Positions 16,839 through 25,466 of a stretch of DNA of 64,000 nucleotides are shown here, piece after piece. Numbering within the stretch: position 1 is the stretch's first letter; every line of letters starts with the position of its first letter. Made by a program: the position numbers and the translations under genes. The stretch spans positions 2,976,001-3,040,000 of the forward strand of contig NZ_CP026309.1 of the NCBI RefSeq assembly GCF_002906575.1. The letters are read 5' to 3'. The stretch comes from Salinigranum rubrum (GTDB taxonomy: Archaea; Halobacteriota; Halobacteria; Halobacteriales; Haloferacaceae). Under the pieces are notes generated by a model. That model worked only from the letters and a program-made list of their open reading frames with translations, made no database searches and was not told the origin of the DNA.

Positions 16839-17062
16839 TCGTCTCGAACCGAGGGGACTACGGGATTTGGTTAGTCGGCAGTTAGACCGACGTCGTCGTT
16901 CGACTGTGCCGACGTCATCCGCTGCTGTCGCCTCGTGAGGAACCGCCTCGAATCCGTGCGACGGAGTCGGAGTGTTCGGACGCCCCACGTGCATCGGGCG
17001 GACCCCACAGCGCGAGCGGGGCGTGCAGCGCGTTGCCGCCCCGTCGCGGGTCACGCCCGGGC

Positions 17063-17084
17063 TTACACGGGGCATAACGAAACC
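17063..17084 (+). promoter_or_regulatory. Promoter of the RHH-like gene, CGGG plus TAACGAA type
   Basis: TTACACGGGGCATAACGAAA; the TAACGAA core begins at 17075, 33 nt before GTG 17108. The homology with 14161 continues into the following bases (ACCGCTC). Confidence 0.6.
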
Positions 17085-17107
17085 GCTCCGGACGGAACGA
17101 CGCGGAC

Positions 17108-17344
17108 GTGACACGAACGGACGCGACAGCACCGTCCGAGACGGACGTCGTTCGAATTCCCCGACACCTCCTCGAACAGGTCGACGGGCGACTCCCGCAC
17201 TCGGAGTTCGAGACGCGAGACGAGTACGTCGCGTTCGTCCTCCGTGAGGTGCTCGCTCGCGTCGAGCCCACCGACGACGGGGAGACGGTCGACGAGTCGG
17301 AGGTCAGATCACGGCTCGAATCGCTCGGCTATCTCGACTCCTGA
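17108..17344 (+). CDS. Small ribbon-helix-helix-like protein with sulfatase-type C-terminal tail
   Basis: The 78-aa acidic protein has a beta-strand (VVRIPRHLLEQVDGRL) and a helix (FETRDEYVAFVLREVLARV) resembling CopG/RHH DNA-binding proteins. A C-terminal 'SRLESLGYLDS' matches the endings of the phosphatase-superfamily proteins at 13150, 25467 and 35154. It is divergent from the sulfatase-like gene at 15608. It may regulate that gene or bind the enzyme; neither is shown. GTG 17108 is supported by the promoter 33 nt upstream. Confidence 0.65.
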   Translation: MTRTDATAPSETDVVRIPRHLLEQVDGRLPHSEFETRDEYVAFVLREVLARVEPTDDGETVDESEVRSRLESLGYLDS

Positions 17345-17359
17345 GGTGGTCGACACTGT

Positions 17360-17378
17360 TATCCGGTCTATAATGAAG
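17360..17378 (+). promoter_or_regulatory. Candidate promoter of the DUF1616 transcript
   Basis: TTATCCGGTCTATAATGAAG resembles the CGGG-TAACGAA boxes. The TAATGAA core begins at 17371, 38 nt before the ATG of the short ORF at 17409. Confidence 0.4.
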
Positions 17379-17408
17379 CGGAACGGTTCTCAACTGGTCG
17401 AACAACGC

Positions 17409-17474
17409 ATGAGCGCTCGGAGACGCGAGACTGTCGTCAACGGACCACAGGCCGTGTTGGGCGGGGATGGATGA
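17409..17474 (+). CDS. Short leader ORF upstream of DUF1616 gene (21 aa, hypothetical)
   Basis: The peptide reads MSARRRETVVNGP and on to GGDG; its TGA overlaps ATG 17471 (ATGA). It is very short, and only its position between promoter and main gene supports it. Confidence 0.25.
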   Translation: MSARRRETVVNGPQAVLGGDG

Positions 17475-18457
17475 CCGGGACGTCCAGAGAGAGCGAGTCG
17501 GACACGTCCCTCGCTGGAGACGTCGTCGTCTCGCTCCTCACCCTCGGGGTGCTCGACGCCGTCGTGCTCTTCACCGACGGGGGACCGGCGCGCATCGTCG
17601 CGGCGATGCTTTTAGTGTTCGTCGCACCGGGATACGCGCTCACGACACTGCTGTACGCCACGCGCGAGCAGGTCCCGACCGACCGGACACCGGGCACCGA
17701 GAGCGACCGCTCGTCCGTCGGCGCGCGACTCTCCGGGAGTGGACGCGTGGTCCTCTCGCTCGCGCTGAGCGTCGCGCTGGTTGCGCTCGCGGGACTCGTG
17801 ATGTCCGCGCTCGAACTGCCGTACGAGGTTCGGCCGCTCCTCGGAGCCGTCAACGCCGTCGTCGTTCTCCTGTTCGCGGCCGGTGCCCTCAGACGGTGGC
17901 GTGCCCCGCCGAGTACGCGGTACACACTCCCGGTGGGGAAACTGAACCCCGGCCGGCTCGCCGGGTCGTCGTCGACCGAAACGGTGTTGAACGTCGGGTT
18001 GGCTGTGGCGGTCATCCTCGGCGTGGGAAGCGTCGGATACGCTATCGCTGCTCCGGTCGACGGAACGACGTACACCGGGGCTCGACTGTTGACCGAGGCG
18101 GACAACGGCGAACTCCAGGCCGGCGGCTACAAGACACAGTTCGCTCAGGGCGAGTCAGCCCAGTACGTCCTCGAACTCGAAAACCGAGAGGAGGTCACGG
18201 CCGACTACAGCGTCGTCGTCGAACTTCAACAGTTCGACGAGGACCAAGAGACGGTGAACGTGAAGAGCGAGGTGACGCGTCTGAACCGAACGGTCGAAGC
18301 GGGTGAGACCGTCCGCATCCGACACAGCATCGAACCGAACATGGTGGGTTCGAACCTCCGGCTGACGTATCTCGTGTACAGAGGCTCGCCGCCGGAGAAC
18401 CCGACCGTCGAGAACGCCTACCGACATCTGACCCTCTGGGTCGACGTGTCGGCGTAG
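17471..18457 (+). CDS. DUF1616 family membrane protein
   Basis: The 328-aa protein has four or so N-terminal membrane helices: 'VVSLLTLGVLDAVVLF', 'RIVAAMLLVFVAPGYALTTLL', 'VVLSLALSVALVALAGLVM' and 'NAVVVLLFAAGAL'. A fifth precedes a soluble C-terminal domain of about 130 aa (residues 195-328) with a beta-sandwich look ('QYVLELENREEVTADYSVVVEL', 'GSNLRLTYLVYRG'). This is the DUF1616 layout common in archaeal glycan and S-layer loci. The soluble domain should face outside. Role unknown; association with glycan transfer or assembly is inferred from context. Start ATG 17471 follows a short ORF with ATGA overlap. Confidence 0.8.
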   Translation: MTGTSRESESDTSLAGDVVVSLLTLGVLDAVVLFTDGGPARIVAAMLLVFVAPGYALTTLLYATREQVPTDRTPGTESDRSSVGARLSGSGRVVLSLALSVALVALAGLVMSALELPYEVRPLLGAVNAVVVLLFAAGALRRWRAPPSTRYTLPVGKLNPGRLAGSSSTETVLNVGLAVAVILGVGSVGYAIAAPVDGTTYTGARLLTEADNGELQAGGYKTQFAQGESAQYVLELENREEVTADYSVVVELQQFDEDQETVNVKSEVTRLNRTVEAGETVRIRHSIEPNMVGSNLRLTYLVYRGSPPENPTVENAYRHLTLWVDVSA

Positions 18458-18800
18458 CGGCGAGAGCGCTCGAAGGAGCGAGGAACAAACCGCATTCGAG
18501 GTTCGATATTCGGTCACGTGCAGGGCGAGCGGTGGACGTCTCGTCTTCCGCTGAAGTGGACCGGACCGAGCGTCCCCCACGGCTTCGTCAGTACCACAGC
18601 GACGACGACGGACGAGACGAGCGGAGCACACGACGGGACGGCGCGTCGCTCCGGACATCGACGACGAGACACGAACGCGTGTGGCGACCGTGGACGACGG
18701 CGGTGGAGCACCGCTCGGTCGACACCGCGAGGTCGTCTCGGCTGTCGTTCCCGTGTGGTCGTATTTCGGTCGCTCGATGGGGTAAGAACCCGTTAATCCG
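18458..18800. other. Intergenic region before the polytopic membrane gene
   Basis: No convincing gene is seen; the open frames lack recognisable domains. The last part carries the promoter for the gene at 18841. Confidence 0.55.
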
Positions 18801-18802
18801 CG

Positions 18803-18813
18803 AATAATAATGG
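18803..18813 (+). promoter_or_regulatory. TATA-type promoter of the membrane gene at 18841
   Basis: AATAATAATGGG-type AT-rich box; TAATGGG begins at 18808, 33 nt before GTG 18841. A TTAATCCGCG element lies just upstream. Confidence 0.5.
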
Positions 18814-18840
18814 GCCACGAGCGAGTGGTGAGAGACAGTT

Positions 18841-20826
18841 GTGTGGCCGACTAGGCACTCTATCGACCTCCCGGGGATGCGGTCCGAGCGAGTGGACGAG
18901 ACGACCACGCTCACGGCCGGTGCAGAGCGACGGGTCAAACTCGCGCTGACGCTCGGCTTCGTGTCGCTCCTCGGACTCGTTCTCACGCTGCGGGCGGCAC
19001 CGGCGAACGGATTCGAGGTGTCGATATACGGTTCGACGCCGCTCGTCTTCTGGATTCTCTGGTTCGGCGTGATGGCGCTGTCGTTCACGCTGTTGCTGTA
19101 CGTCCCCACCGAGAGCACGCTCTGGAGTTACGCACTGCTCCTGGCAGGGGTGACCGCTTTCACGATTCCGGCGCTCCCGTTGCTCCGCGGCTACGAGTTC
19201 TACGGCCTCGCCGACGCGCTCGTCCATCTCGGGTACACGCGGTCTATCGCCGCCGGTGAGTTCTCCCCGGACGCGCTCGTCTACCCGGCGAGTCACCTCG
19301 TCGCCGTCTTCGCGAGTAAACTCGGCGCGGCAGGGGTCCCGCATTCGATGATGCGGACCGAACTGCTGTTCGTCGTCATCTACTTCCTCGGCATCCCGTT
19401 GCTCATCAGGAAGCTGGTGAACGACCGGCGTGCCGTCGCGCTGGCGGCGTTCGCGGCGTTCTTGCTCATGCCGGTCAACCTGGTCAGTACGTACCTCTCG
19501 TTTCATCCGTTCACGATGGCGACCCTCTACTTCCCGGTCGTGCTCTACGCGGTCTTCGCGCACATGAAGACCGAGCCCCAGACGGGAGTCGGCCGGTTCC
19601 TCTCGATGACGAGTCTCACACTGGTTCTCACCGGACTCTGTCTCATTTCTCTCCACCCGCAGGCGGCGCTGAACGCACTCATCCTCTTCACGGTGATGGC
19701 CGGACTACAGTTCTGGGCCCGTCTCCGGGACTGGAACCACCCGCTGACCGAGGCTCGAACGGTCTACAGCGAGGTGATCCTCCTGAACGCCGGATTCCTC
19801 GCGTGGAACCTCAACCACTGGCGGCTGTTCGTCGCCGCGAACAACACCGTCGAAGCTATCGTCAACACGCAACAGGGCGAGGCACAGACCGGAGAGGTCG
19901 TCGCCAATCAGACGGCTTCGCTGGGCGACATCGGAGTCAGTCCCGCCGAGATATTCCTGAAGATGTTCTCCGTCGAGGCGATGTTCATCGGGCTGGCGAG
20001 CCTGCTCGTTCTCCGATACCTCCTGCGGTACCGCAGTGGTTCCGAGACGGAGCTCCCGACCACGGAACTCGCGATTACGACGCTCACTGTCGGCGGAATC
20101 ACCCTGATCCCGTTCTTCGTCCTGCAGTTCCTCGGCGCGGTCTCGGCGTACTTCTTCAGACACATCGGCTTCGGAATGGTGCTCATCACGCTGTTCGGCG
20201 CGCTCGCGCTCTACTCGCTCATCTCCGTCGCCCAGGAGAACGGCATCGGCAGATACGTCCGTCCGGTAGCAGTCGTCGCCGCGGTGCTCGTGCTCGGCCT
20301 GTCCGTCGTCACCCTGTTCGGCTCGCCGTTCATCTACAAGTACACCATGCACGGGGACCAACAGCAGATGGAGGGGTGGACGACTTCGTTCGAGAAACAG
20401 GTGCCGGACGGTCCGGACGGGGGCCTGAGCGGTGAGGTGTGGTACGGCTCGACCCGGACAGCGACGATCAGGTACAAGCAGGCGGATCAGTCGAAACCCG
20501 GGACGAGCTGGTATCCGGGGGTGGTCCGACCGTTCCCGATTCCCACGGGGACGGTCGAGTCCGAGGAGATGGACGATTTGGTTCAACACTACCAGACGGC
20601 CGACGAACAGGTGGTCCGTCGTGATCACTACTTCCCCGTCTCCACCATGACCCGCGAACGTGCGGTGATATCGTACCGGGAGTTGCGGTACAGCGAGGCG
20701 AGTTTCGAGTCGCTCCACCACCAGCCCCGCGTCCACCGCATCCAGTCGAACGGCGGGTTCACCGTCTACTACGTCGACCTCCCCGACTCCGAGCCGACCG
20801 AGAGCGAGCCCGTTATCGGGTCGTGA
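18841..20826 (+). CDS. Large polytopic membrane protein, GT-C or polymerase-like
   Basis: The protein (661 aa) has about a dozen hydrophobic helices between residues 35 and 500, then a soluble C-terminal domain of about 150 aa ('YGSTRTATIRYKQ', 'FHHQPRVHRIQSNGGFTVYYVDLP'-like). The first large loop contains 'FYGLADALVHLGYTRSI', with an acidic-His arrangement like the first loop of GT-C glycosyltransferases and polymerases. With the flippase at 32383 and DUF1616 next door, a role in glycan polymerisation or transfer on the outer membrane face is reasonable but unproven. GTG 18841 fits the promoter 33 nt upstream; ATG 18877 is the alternative. Confidence 0.65.
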   Translation: MWPTRHSIDLPGMRSERVDETTTLTAGAERRVKLALTLGFVSLLGLVLTLRAAPANGFEVSIYGSTPLVFWILWFGVMALSFTLLLYVPTESTLWSYALLLAGVTAFTIPALPLLRGYEFYGLADALVHLGYTRSIAAGEFSPDALVYPASHLVAVFASKLGAAGVPHSMMRTELLFVVIYFLGIPLLIRKLVNDRRAVALAAFAAFLLMPVNLVSTYLSFHPFTMATLYFPVVLYAVFAHMKTEPQTGVGRFLSMTSLTLVLTGLCLISLHPQAALNALILFTVMAGLQFWARLRDWNHPLTEARTVYSEVILLNAGFLAWNLNHWRLFVAANNTVEAIVNTQQGEAQTGEVVANQTASLGDIGVSPAEIFLKMFSVEAMFIGLASLLVLRYLLRYRSGSETELPTTELAITTLTVGGITLIPFFVLQFLGAVSAYFFRHIGFGMVLITLFGALALYSLISVAQENGIGRYVRPVAVVAAVLVLGLSVVTLFGSPFIYKYTMHGDQQQMEGWTTSFEKQVPDGPDGGLSGEVWYGSTRTATIRYKQADQSKPGTSWYPGVVRPFPIPTGTVESEEMDDLVQHYQTADEQVVRRDHYFPVSTMTRERAVISYRELRYSEASFESLHHQPRVHRIQSNGGFTVYYVDLPDSEPTESEPVIGS

Positions 20827-20949
20827 CTGGGTGCGGAGGTCCGGAGAGAGCCCGTGCCGTATTCGCTGGCACTCGCGCGTCTACGGGCGAGCGCGAGCAG
20901 CGTCGTCAGACGGCGGTGGAACGGAGACGGGGCCGAGACGGAAAGGCGA

Positions 20950-21912
20950 TTACTGGGACTCGTGCCACCGCACCGCGCGCGCGGCGTGTTCCGAGAGCGG
21001 CGCGAACGAGTAGTCGAGTTCGCGCCGGGCCTTCTCGGAGCTGTAGAACATGTGTTGGGTCGCGAGCCGTGCCATGTCGGCGTTGACCGGGAACATCCGG
21101 GTGCCGAGCGCGTCGTTGATCCGCTCGACGACCGGACCGGCGGCGCGGACGACCTGAGGCGGGATGCGAACGGCCGGTTCGTGGCCGTCGGCGACGTTCG
21201 CGACGACGCCGACCGCCTCCTCGAACGTGAGGTTCTCCCCGCCGAGGATGTAATGCTCACCGGCGCGTCCCCTCCGTCGGGCCGCGATGATGCCTCCGAC
21301 GACGTCCCTGACGTCGACCACGCTGACGCCCCCGGGAAGGCAGACGAAGAGCTTGGGGTCGCGGGCGAGCGCGACGAGTTTCGCCGTGAACGTCCAGTCC
21401 CCGGGGCCGAACACCGACGTGGGGTGGACGACGACCGCGTCGCCACCGTCCTCGACGTACGAGGCGACGCGCGCTTCGGCCTCGGCCTTCGACTGCTGGT
21501 ACGCCCCGACCGGGGTCGAGACGTCGGACTCGGTCGCCAGTTCGGAACCGGGTCGACCCCTCGTGCCGGCGGTGCTCGTGAACACCACGCGGTCGACGCC
21601 GGCGTCCCGGGCGGCTTTCAGGGTGGCCTCGGTCCCCTCGACGTTCACCGAGCGGACGGTCTCGGGGGCGGCGCTCTGGAGGCCGACGCCGGCGAGGTGA
21701 AACACGGTGTCGTACGACCCGAACGCCTCGCGGAGCGTCGACCGGTCGCGGACGTCGCCGGTATGCCAGTCGACGTCGAGACCGGCCAGCGGCGCGACGT
21801 CGGACGACTCGCGGCGGAGCCCACCGACCCGCCAGCCGTCCGCGACCAGTCGACGGCACAGATGCGTCCCGAGGAACCCGGTCGCGCCGGTCACGAACGC
21901 CGTCTCGCTCAC
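20950..21912 (-). CDS. NAD-dependent epimerase/dehydratase, last gene of a three-gene operon
   Basis: This 320-aa SDR enzyme begins 'ETAFVTGATGFLGTHLCRRL', an extended-SDR nucleotide motif. It has 'VVFTSTAGTRG' (active Ser/Thr) and a catalytic Tyr-Lys in 'YQQSKAEAEARV'. 'VHPTSVFGPGDW', 'VSVVDVRDVVGG' and 'GEHYILGGENLTFEEA' place it with dihydroflavonol-reductase or NAD-epimerase-like sugar-nucleotide and terpenoid enzymes. The GTG start overlaps the TGA of the DUF362 gene (GTGA), which indicates translational coupling. It is convergent with the membrane gene ending at 20826. The exact substrate cannot be assigned. Confidence 0.82.
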   Translation of the reverse strand: MSETAFVTGATGFLGTHLCRRLVADGWRVGGLRRESSDVAPLAGLDVDWHTGDVRDRSTLREAFGSYDTVFHLAGVGLQSAAPETVRSVNVEGTEATLKAARDAGVDRVVFTSTAGTRGRPGSELATESDVSTPVGAYQQSKAEAEARVASYVEDGGDAVVVHPTSVFGPGDWTFTAKLVALARDPKLFVCLPGGVSVVDVRDVVGGIIAARRRGRAGEHYILGGENLTFEEAVGVVANVADGHEPAVRIPPQVVRAAGPVVERINDALGTRMFPVNADMARLATQHMFYSSEKARRELDYSFAPLSEHAARAVRWHESQ

Positions 21913-22796
21913 GCGTCGTCCTCCAACATCTGCGGCGGGAGGAGGTCGCCGCTGAGTCGAGCGTACAGTCGGTAGCCCGCCTGCATCACGTCCCCCGGCT
22001 CCGAGTCGCCATCGCGACGGCTCGGTGCGCCACCGAGCGACTCGGTGATTTCGTCGAGAGCGATCCCTCCGAGCGTCAGTCGGTCGGCGGTGTCGACTCC
22101 CTCCGAATCGAGGTACGGGAGGTCCTCCACGCTGTCGACCGCCTCGCGGAGCACCAGGTCGACCGCGCGGTGGTCGCCCGCGAGCAGGAACTGCGACGCG
22201 CGCGTGCCGCCGACGTGCGTGTACGTCCCGTCGACCAGCGTAACCACCGGGTCGACAGCGGCAGGGACGGCCCGCATCCCCGAGCGGGGGTTCGTCTCGT
22301 TCCCCGCGAGCGCGAGGTTCGCGCTCGCGGCGACGAGCGACAGCTCCGGGTCGGAGCGGACCGTCGGCACGTTGACGACGGCCCGGTCGGCGAGGGGCGC
22401 CGGGAGGTCGACTCTGACCGGTTCGTGCGCCGCGGGAGCGACCTGTGTGGTCGCGCTCTCGTCGTGGAGGTCGACCACGTCGACGTCGTGTCGCTCGACG
22501 ACGCTGGAGTATCCGATCCACTCCGCGGTCTGCCGACCGGTGTCGTCCGTACTCGTGACGCCGAGCGCGACCGGGGCGTCGGTCCGGTCGCGGAGTTCGG
22601 CGACGACAGCGTCGACGACGTCGGGGTTCGTCACGAGTCCAGTGCTCGGGTGGAACGGGTAGTGGACGTCGGGGACGACGAGCACTCCGTCGGGGGACCA
22701 CCCGGTGTCGAGTTGTCGGTCGAAGAGCGTCGAAACGGTGGGACGAATCGTCTCGCGGTCCAGTTCTGGGAGGACCCGGCCGCGGACGTCCGTCAC
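21909..22796 (-). CDS. DUF362 family protein in a sugar-oxidoreductase operon
   Basis: The protein of about 295 aa has DUF362-like features: 'DAPVALGVTSTDDTGRQTAEWIGYSSV', 'VNVPTVRSDPELSLVAASANLALAG', 'VDPVVTLVDGTYTHVGGTRAS' and 'AVDLVLREAVDSVEDLPYLD'. I see no Cys-rich ferredoxin segment, which some DUF362 proteins carry. GTG 22796 overlaps the TGA of the Gfo/Idh gene (GTGA). Placement between an oxidoreductase and an SDR enzyme suggests a role in the same sugar conversion; the family has no settled reaction. Confidence 0.7.
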   Translation of the reverse strand: MTDVRGRVLPELDRETIRPTVSTLFDRQLDTGWSPDGVLVVPDVHYPFHPSTGLVTNPDVVDAVVAELRDRTDAPVALGVTSTDDTGRQTAEWIGYSSVVERHDVDVVDLHDESATTQVAPAAHEPVRVDLPAPLADRAVVNVPTVRSDPELSLVAASANLALAGNETNPRSGMRAVPAAVDPVVTLVDGTYTHVGGTRASQFLLAGDHRAVDLVLREAVDSVEDLPYLDSEGVDTADRLTLGGIALDEITESLGGAPSRRDGDSEPGDVMQAGYRLYARLSGDLLPPQMLEDDA

Positions 22797-23887
22797 CGGG
22801 GACCACTCCTGAGGGGTCGAGTCGCGTCGTCCACGTCGTCGAACCAGTCGGCGTCGTCGGCCATCTCGTACGCGCTCCGGACGAGTTCGACCGCCCGGAG
22901 GCCGTCCGTCCCGTCGACCGGGGGGTCCTCGCCGCGTCTCACAGCCTGACAGAACGCCGTCAGCGCGTCGTGGTGCGCGCGGTAGTAGTACGACGGGCCG
23001 AAGTACTCGGGGTCGGCACCGACAGAGCGCTTGACGACGTTCTCCGCGGCAGTGCGGGCGGCGTACGTCATGAAGCGGTCGGGGACGAACGAATCGCTGT
23101 GAAGCGTGTCGGTGATGCCGTCGAGTCGGAAGTCCATGTTCACGTCGGGCGGTCGCTCCCACTGGAAGAAGCCGCAGTTCAGCACCGCCGTCGTTCCGTC
23201 GCCGTTCGTGGCGACGACCGTCGCGGTGTCCTCGTACGGCAGGTCCAGTTGGCGGTCGAGTTCCGCGTGTTCGACGGTCAGGTCGCCGAAGAACCACCGA
23301 AGGGTGTCGAAGAGGTGGACGCCGAGGTCCATCAGCGCGCCGCCGCCGGTCGCGGTCGGGTTGACGTGCCACCCCGAGGCGATCTCGGCGTCGCCGGCAG
23401 GCGGCGAGTCGAACGGTCCGTCGTTGATACGCCTGATGGTCGCCAGCGGGACGTGTCCGAGTTCCCCGGCGTCGTACTTCGTCTTCAGCTCCCGTATCTC
23501 GGGGTGATACCGAACCGTGTGGTCGACGCCGAGGGAGACGCCCGCGCGGTCGGCGCGCTCGACGATGGCCTCCGCCTCGGCGGTCGTTCTCCCGAGCGGC
23601 TTCTCGACGAACAGGTGGCACCCGGCCTCGACCGCGGCCGTCGCGGCGTCGAGGTGGAGGAACGGGGGGACGGCTATCACGGCGATATCGACGTTTTCGA
23701 CCGCGAAGAGGCGCTCGTACTCCTCGTAAGTGCGACAGCCGGTCAGTCGCTCGGCCCGGTCTCGGTTCGCGTCTTTCGGGTCCGCGACCCCGGTGACTGT
23801 GACACCGTCCATCGCGTGGGCGGACTGAAGGTGAACCGTCCCGATGTGGCCGGCACCGACGACTGCCAGTTCCATCGCATCAGTCAT
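22793..23887 (-). CDS. Gfo/Idh/MocA family oxidoreductase, first gene of operon
   Basis: The 364-aa NAD(P)-dependent enzyme has a Rossmann motif (LAVVGAGHIGTVHLQSA), the catalytic EKP in 'GCHLFVEKPLGRT' and 'GGGALMDLGVHLFDTLRWFFG' with the conserved Asp/His pair. Length is normal. ATG 23887 is used; ATG 23875 (MELAVVG) is a close alternative. Its TGA overlaps the GTG of the DUF362 gene, so three minus-strand genes form one coupled operon (oxidoreductase, DUF362, SDR). The promoter contains the same AACATTAACTAAG sequence as wecB, which hints at common control. Confidence 0.83.
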   Translation of the reverse strand: MTDAMELAVVGAGHIGTVHLQSAHAMDGVTVTGVADPKDANRDRAERLTGCRTYEEYERLFAVENVDIAVIAVPPFLHLDAATAAVEAGCHLFVEKPLGRTTAEAEAIVERADRAGVSLGVDHTVRYHPEIRELKTKYDAGELGHVPLATIRRINDGPFDSPPAGDAEIASGWHVNPTATGGGALMDLGVHLFDTLRWFFGDLTVEHAELDRQLDLPYEDTATVVATNGDGTTAVLNCGFFQWERPPDVNMDFRLDGITDTLHSDSFVPDRFMTYAARTAAENVVKRSVGADPEYFGPSYYYRAHHDALTAFCQAVRRGEDPPVDGTDGLRAVELVRSAYEMADDADWFDDVDDATRPLRSGPR

Positions 23888-23924
23888 CTACAAATCACTC
23901 TTGTCTCACACGGGCGGCGCACCG

Positions 23925-23940
23925 TCCTTAGTTAATGTTC
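23925..23940 (-). promoter_or_regulatory. Promoter element of the Gfo/Idh-DUF362-SDR operon
   Basis: On the minus strand this reads GAACATTAACTAAGGA. It shares AACATTAACTAAG with the wecB promoter. The core is 47 nt upstream of ATG 23887, so this transcript may have a short leader. Confidence 0.5.
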
Positions 23941-24161
23941 TATAAAACGACAAGTTAACTGTATTTTATCGTATCGAACCGGACTCGGGCGTCGCTCACG
24001 CGTCGTGAGAGTCGGCGACGTCCCACGCCCGGGGCTGGAAGCCAGTCCCGCCACTGGCGTGTGCGTCACGGAGGGCAGACGCCGCGTGCTCAGATGTCAC
24101 ATCTCGTATGGGTCGGGAGAGAGACGGCCGCAGCGAACGTGACGTGCGGCGTCTGGCCGCT
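23941..24161. other. Intergenic region between the Gfo/Idh promoter and the GT4 gene end
   Basis: AT-rich at 23938-23975, then GC-rich. No gene or repeat is supported. Confidence 0.5.
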
Positions 24162-25321
24162 TCAGGCGGATTCGTACGCCTCGACGAGTTGCGTGACGAC
24201 CCGTTCCCAAGAGTAGCGCGTCTCGATGAGCGAGCGGTTTCGACGGGCCATCTCCTGTACCGTCGTCGGCGAGGCGACGAGCGATTCGAGGGCCGCCGCG
24301 AGCGCGTCGTCGTCACCGGGTTCGACCAACCGGCCCGACCGGTCGTCGACGACCTCGGGGATCGAACCGACGGTCGTCGCCACCGCCGCGTTGCCGCCGG
24401 CCATCCCCTCCAAGAGCGCAATCGGGAGGCCCTCGGCGTACGACGGGAGAACGTAGACGGAGCCGCGTTCGAGAAGCGCCCGCTTTCGCTCCTCGGAGAC
24501 GTATCCGTGGTAGGTCACGCGCTGATGTTCCTCAGCCAGCGACTCGACCAGGTCGGAGAGCGGCCCGTCGCCGGCGATGTCGACCCGGAGCGAACCCCGG
24601 TCGTCGGCGAGGACGGAACCGAGCGCGGTGACGAGTTCGCGGACGCCCTTCCGTTCGATGAGGTTCGAGACGAACACCACCCGCGGCGTCGAGGGGTACT
24701 GGGGTCGTACTCGGCCGGGTCGACCGCGTTCGGAACCACGCGGATCTTCGTCGGGTCGGCGCGTCTGGACACGACGCGCTTCCAGTAGGTCGAGAGGACG
24801 ATGACCTCGGTCGCCGCGTCGAACACCGCCGACTGAACCCGTCCGACGAGCGGTGACGCGTCGGCGACGAACTCGTCGAAACTCGACCCGTGGACGTGGA
24901 CGAAGACGGGCCGTCGCCAGACGTACGTCCCGAAGAGGACGTAGAAACTCCCACGGTAGAAGGCGAAGCGGTAGGAGGTGTGGACGTGAACGACGTCCGG
25001 TCGACGGCGAAGGGTGAACCGGAGCGCCGACAGGAGCGTCCAGAGCAGCGTCTCCACGTAGAGGAGCGCTCCGGTCGACCGCCGTTCGGGAACCGTCGTG
25101 TGTGTCCGGGTTCGGTAGTCGTCGGGGAGCCGGGTTACCTGGTCGTCGATGTACTGTGCGATACCACCGACGCCGCTCGGACCCACGACGAGGACCGCTT
25201 TCTCCGTCGGCTCGGGCGAGTGCGAACGCTCGTCGGACGCCTCGCCGACCGGTGACGCACCCGCGTCCGCCGGGGCCGAGTCGCCGTCCACGAGCGTCGA
25301 CCTCGAATCGCTGCCCTGCAC
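24162..25321 (-). pseudogene. Family 4 glycosyltransferase, one frameshift (probably intact in reality)
   Basis: The first frame (GTG 25321) gives a 45-residue acidic extension, then 'VLVVGPSGVGGIAQYIDDQV', 'PDVVHVHTSYRFAFYRGSFY', 'PVFVHVHGSSFDEFV' and 'IRVVPNAVDPAEYDP'. The second gives 'VFVSNLIERKGVRELVTAL', 'VDIAGDGPLSDLVESL', 'YVLPSYAEGLPIALLEGMAGG' with the E-x7-E donor motif, and a normal C-terminus. One extra C in either G4 run (plus strand) within 24693-24704 joins them; placing it at 24701-24704 gives YDPQYPSTPRVVFVSNL. GTG 25321 is supported by a TATA box 32 nt upstream. It should be a cytoplasmic GT-B enzyme of glycan assembly. Confidence 0.82.
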
Positions 25322-25346
25322 GGACGGGAGTAGTCGTGACCGAGGG

Positions 25347-25366
25347 TTTGTTATACGGGAATTAGC
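25347..25366 (-). promoter_or_regulatory. Promoter of the GT4 gene, TATAACAAA type
   Basis: On the minus strand this reads TAATTCCCGTATAACAAA. The TAACAAA core begins at 25353, 32 nt before GTG 25321. It closely resembles the boxes at 10518 and 32213. Read on the plus strand it is TTATACGGGAATTAG, also similar to 14161. Confidence 0.55.
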
Positions 25367-25466
25367 GCGCAGAACGAGCCACTCGGGAGCCTCCCGGACC
25401 CGACTCGGGGAGTAACACGTCGGTAACAAAGCCGTTCGTCCACCTGCTGTGAGACGAGTACCTGAT

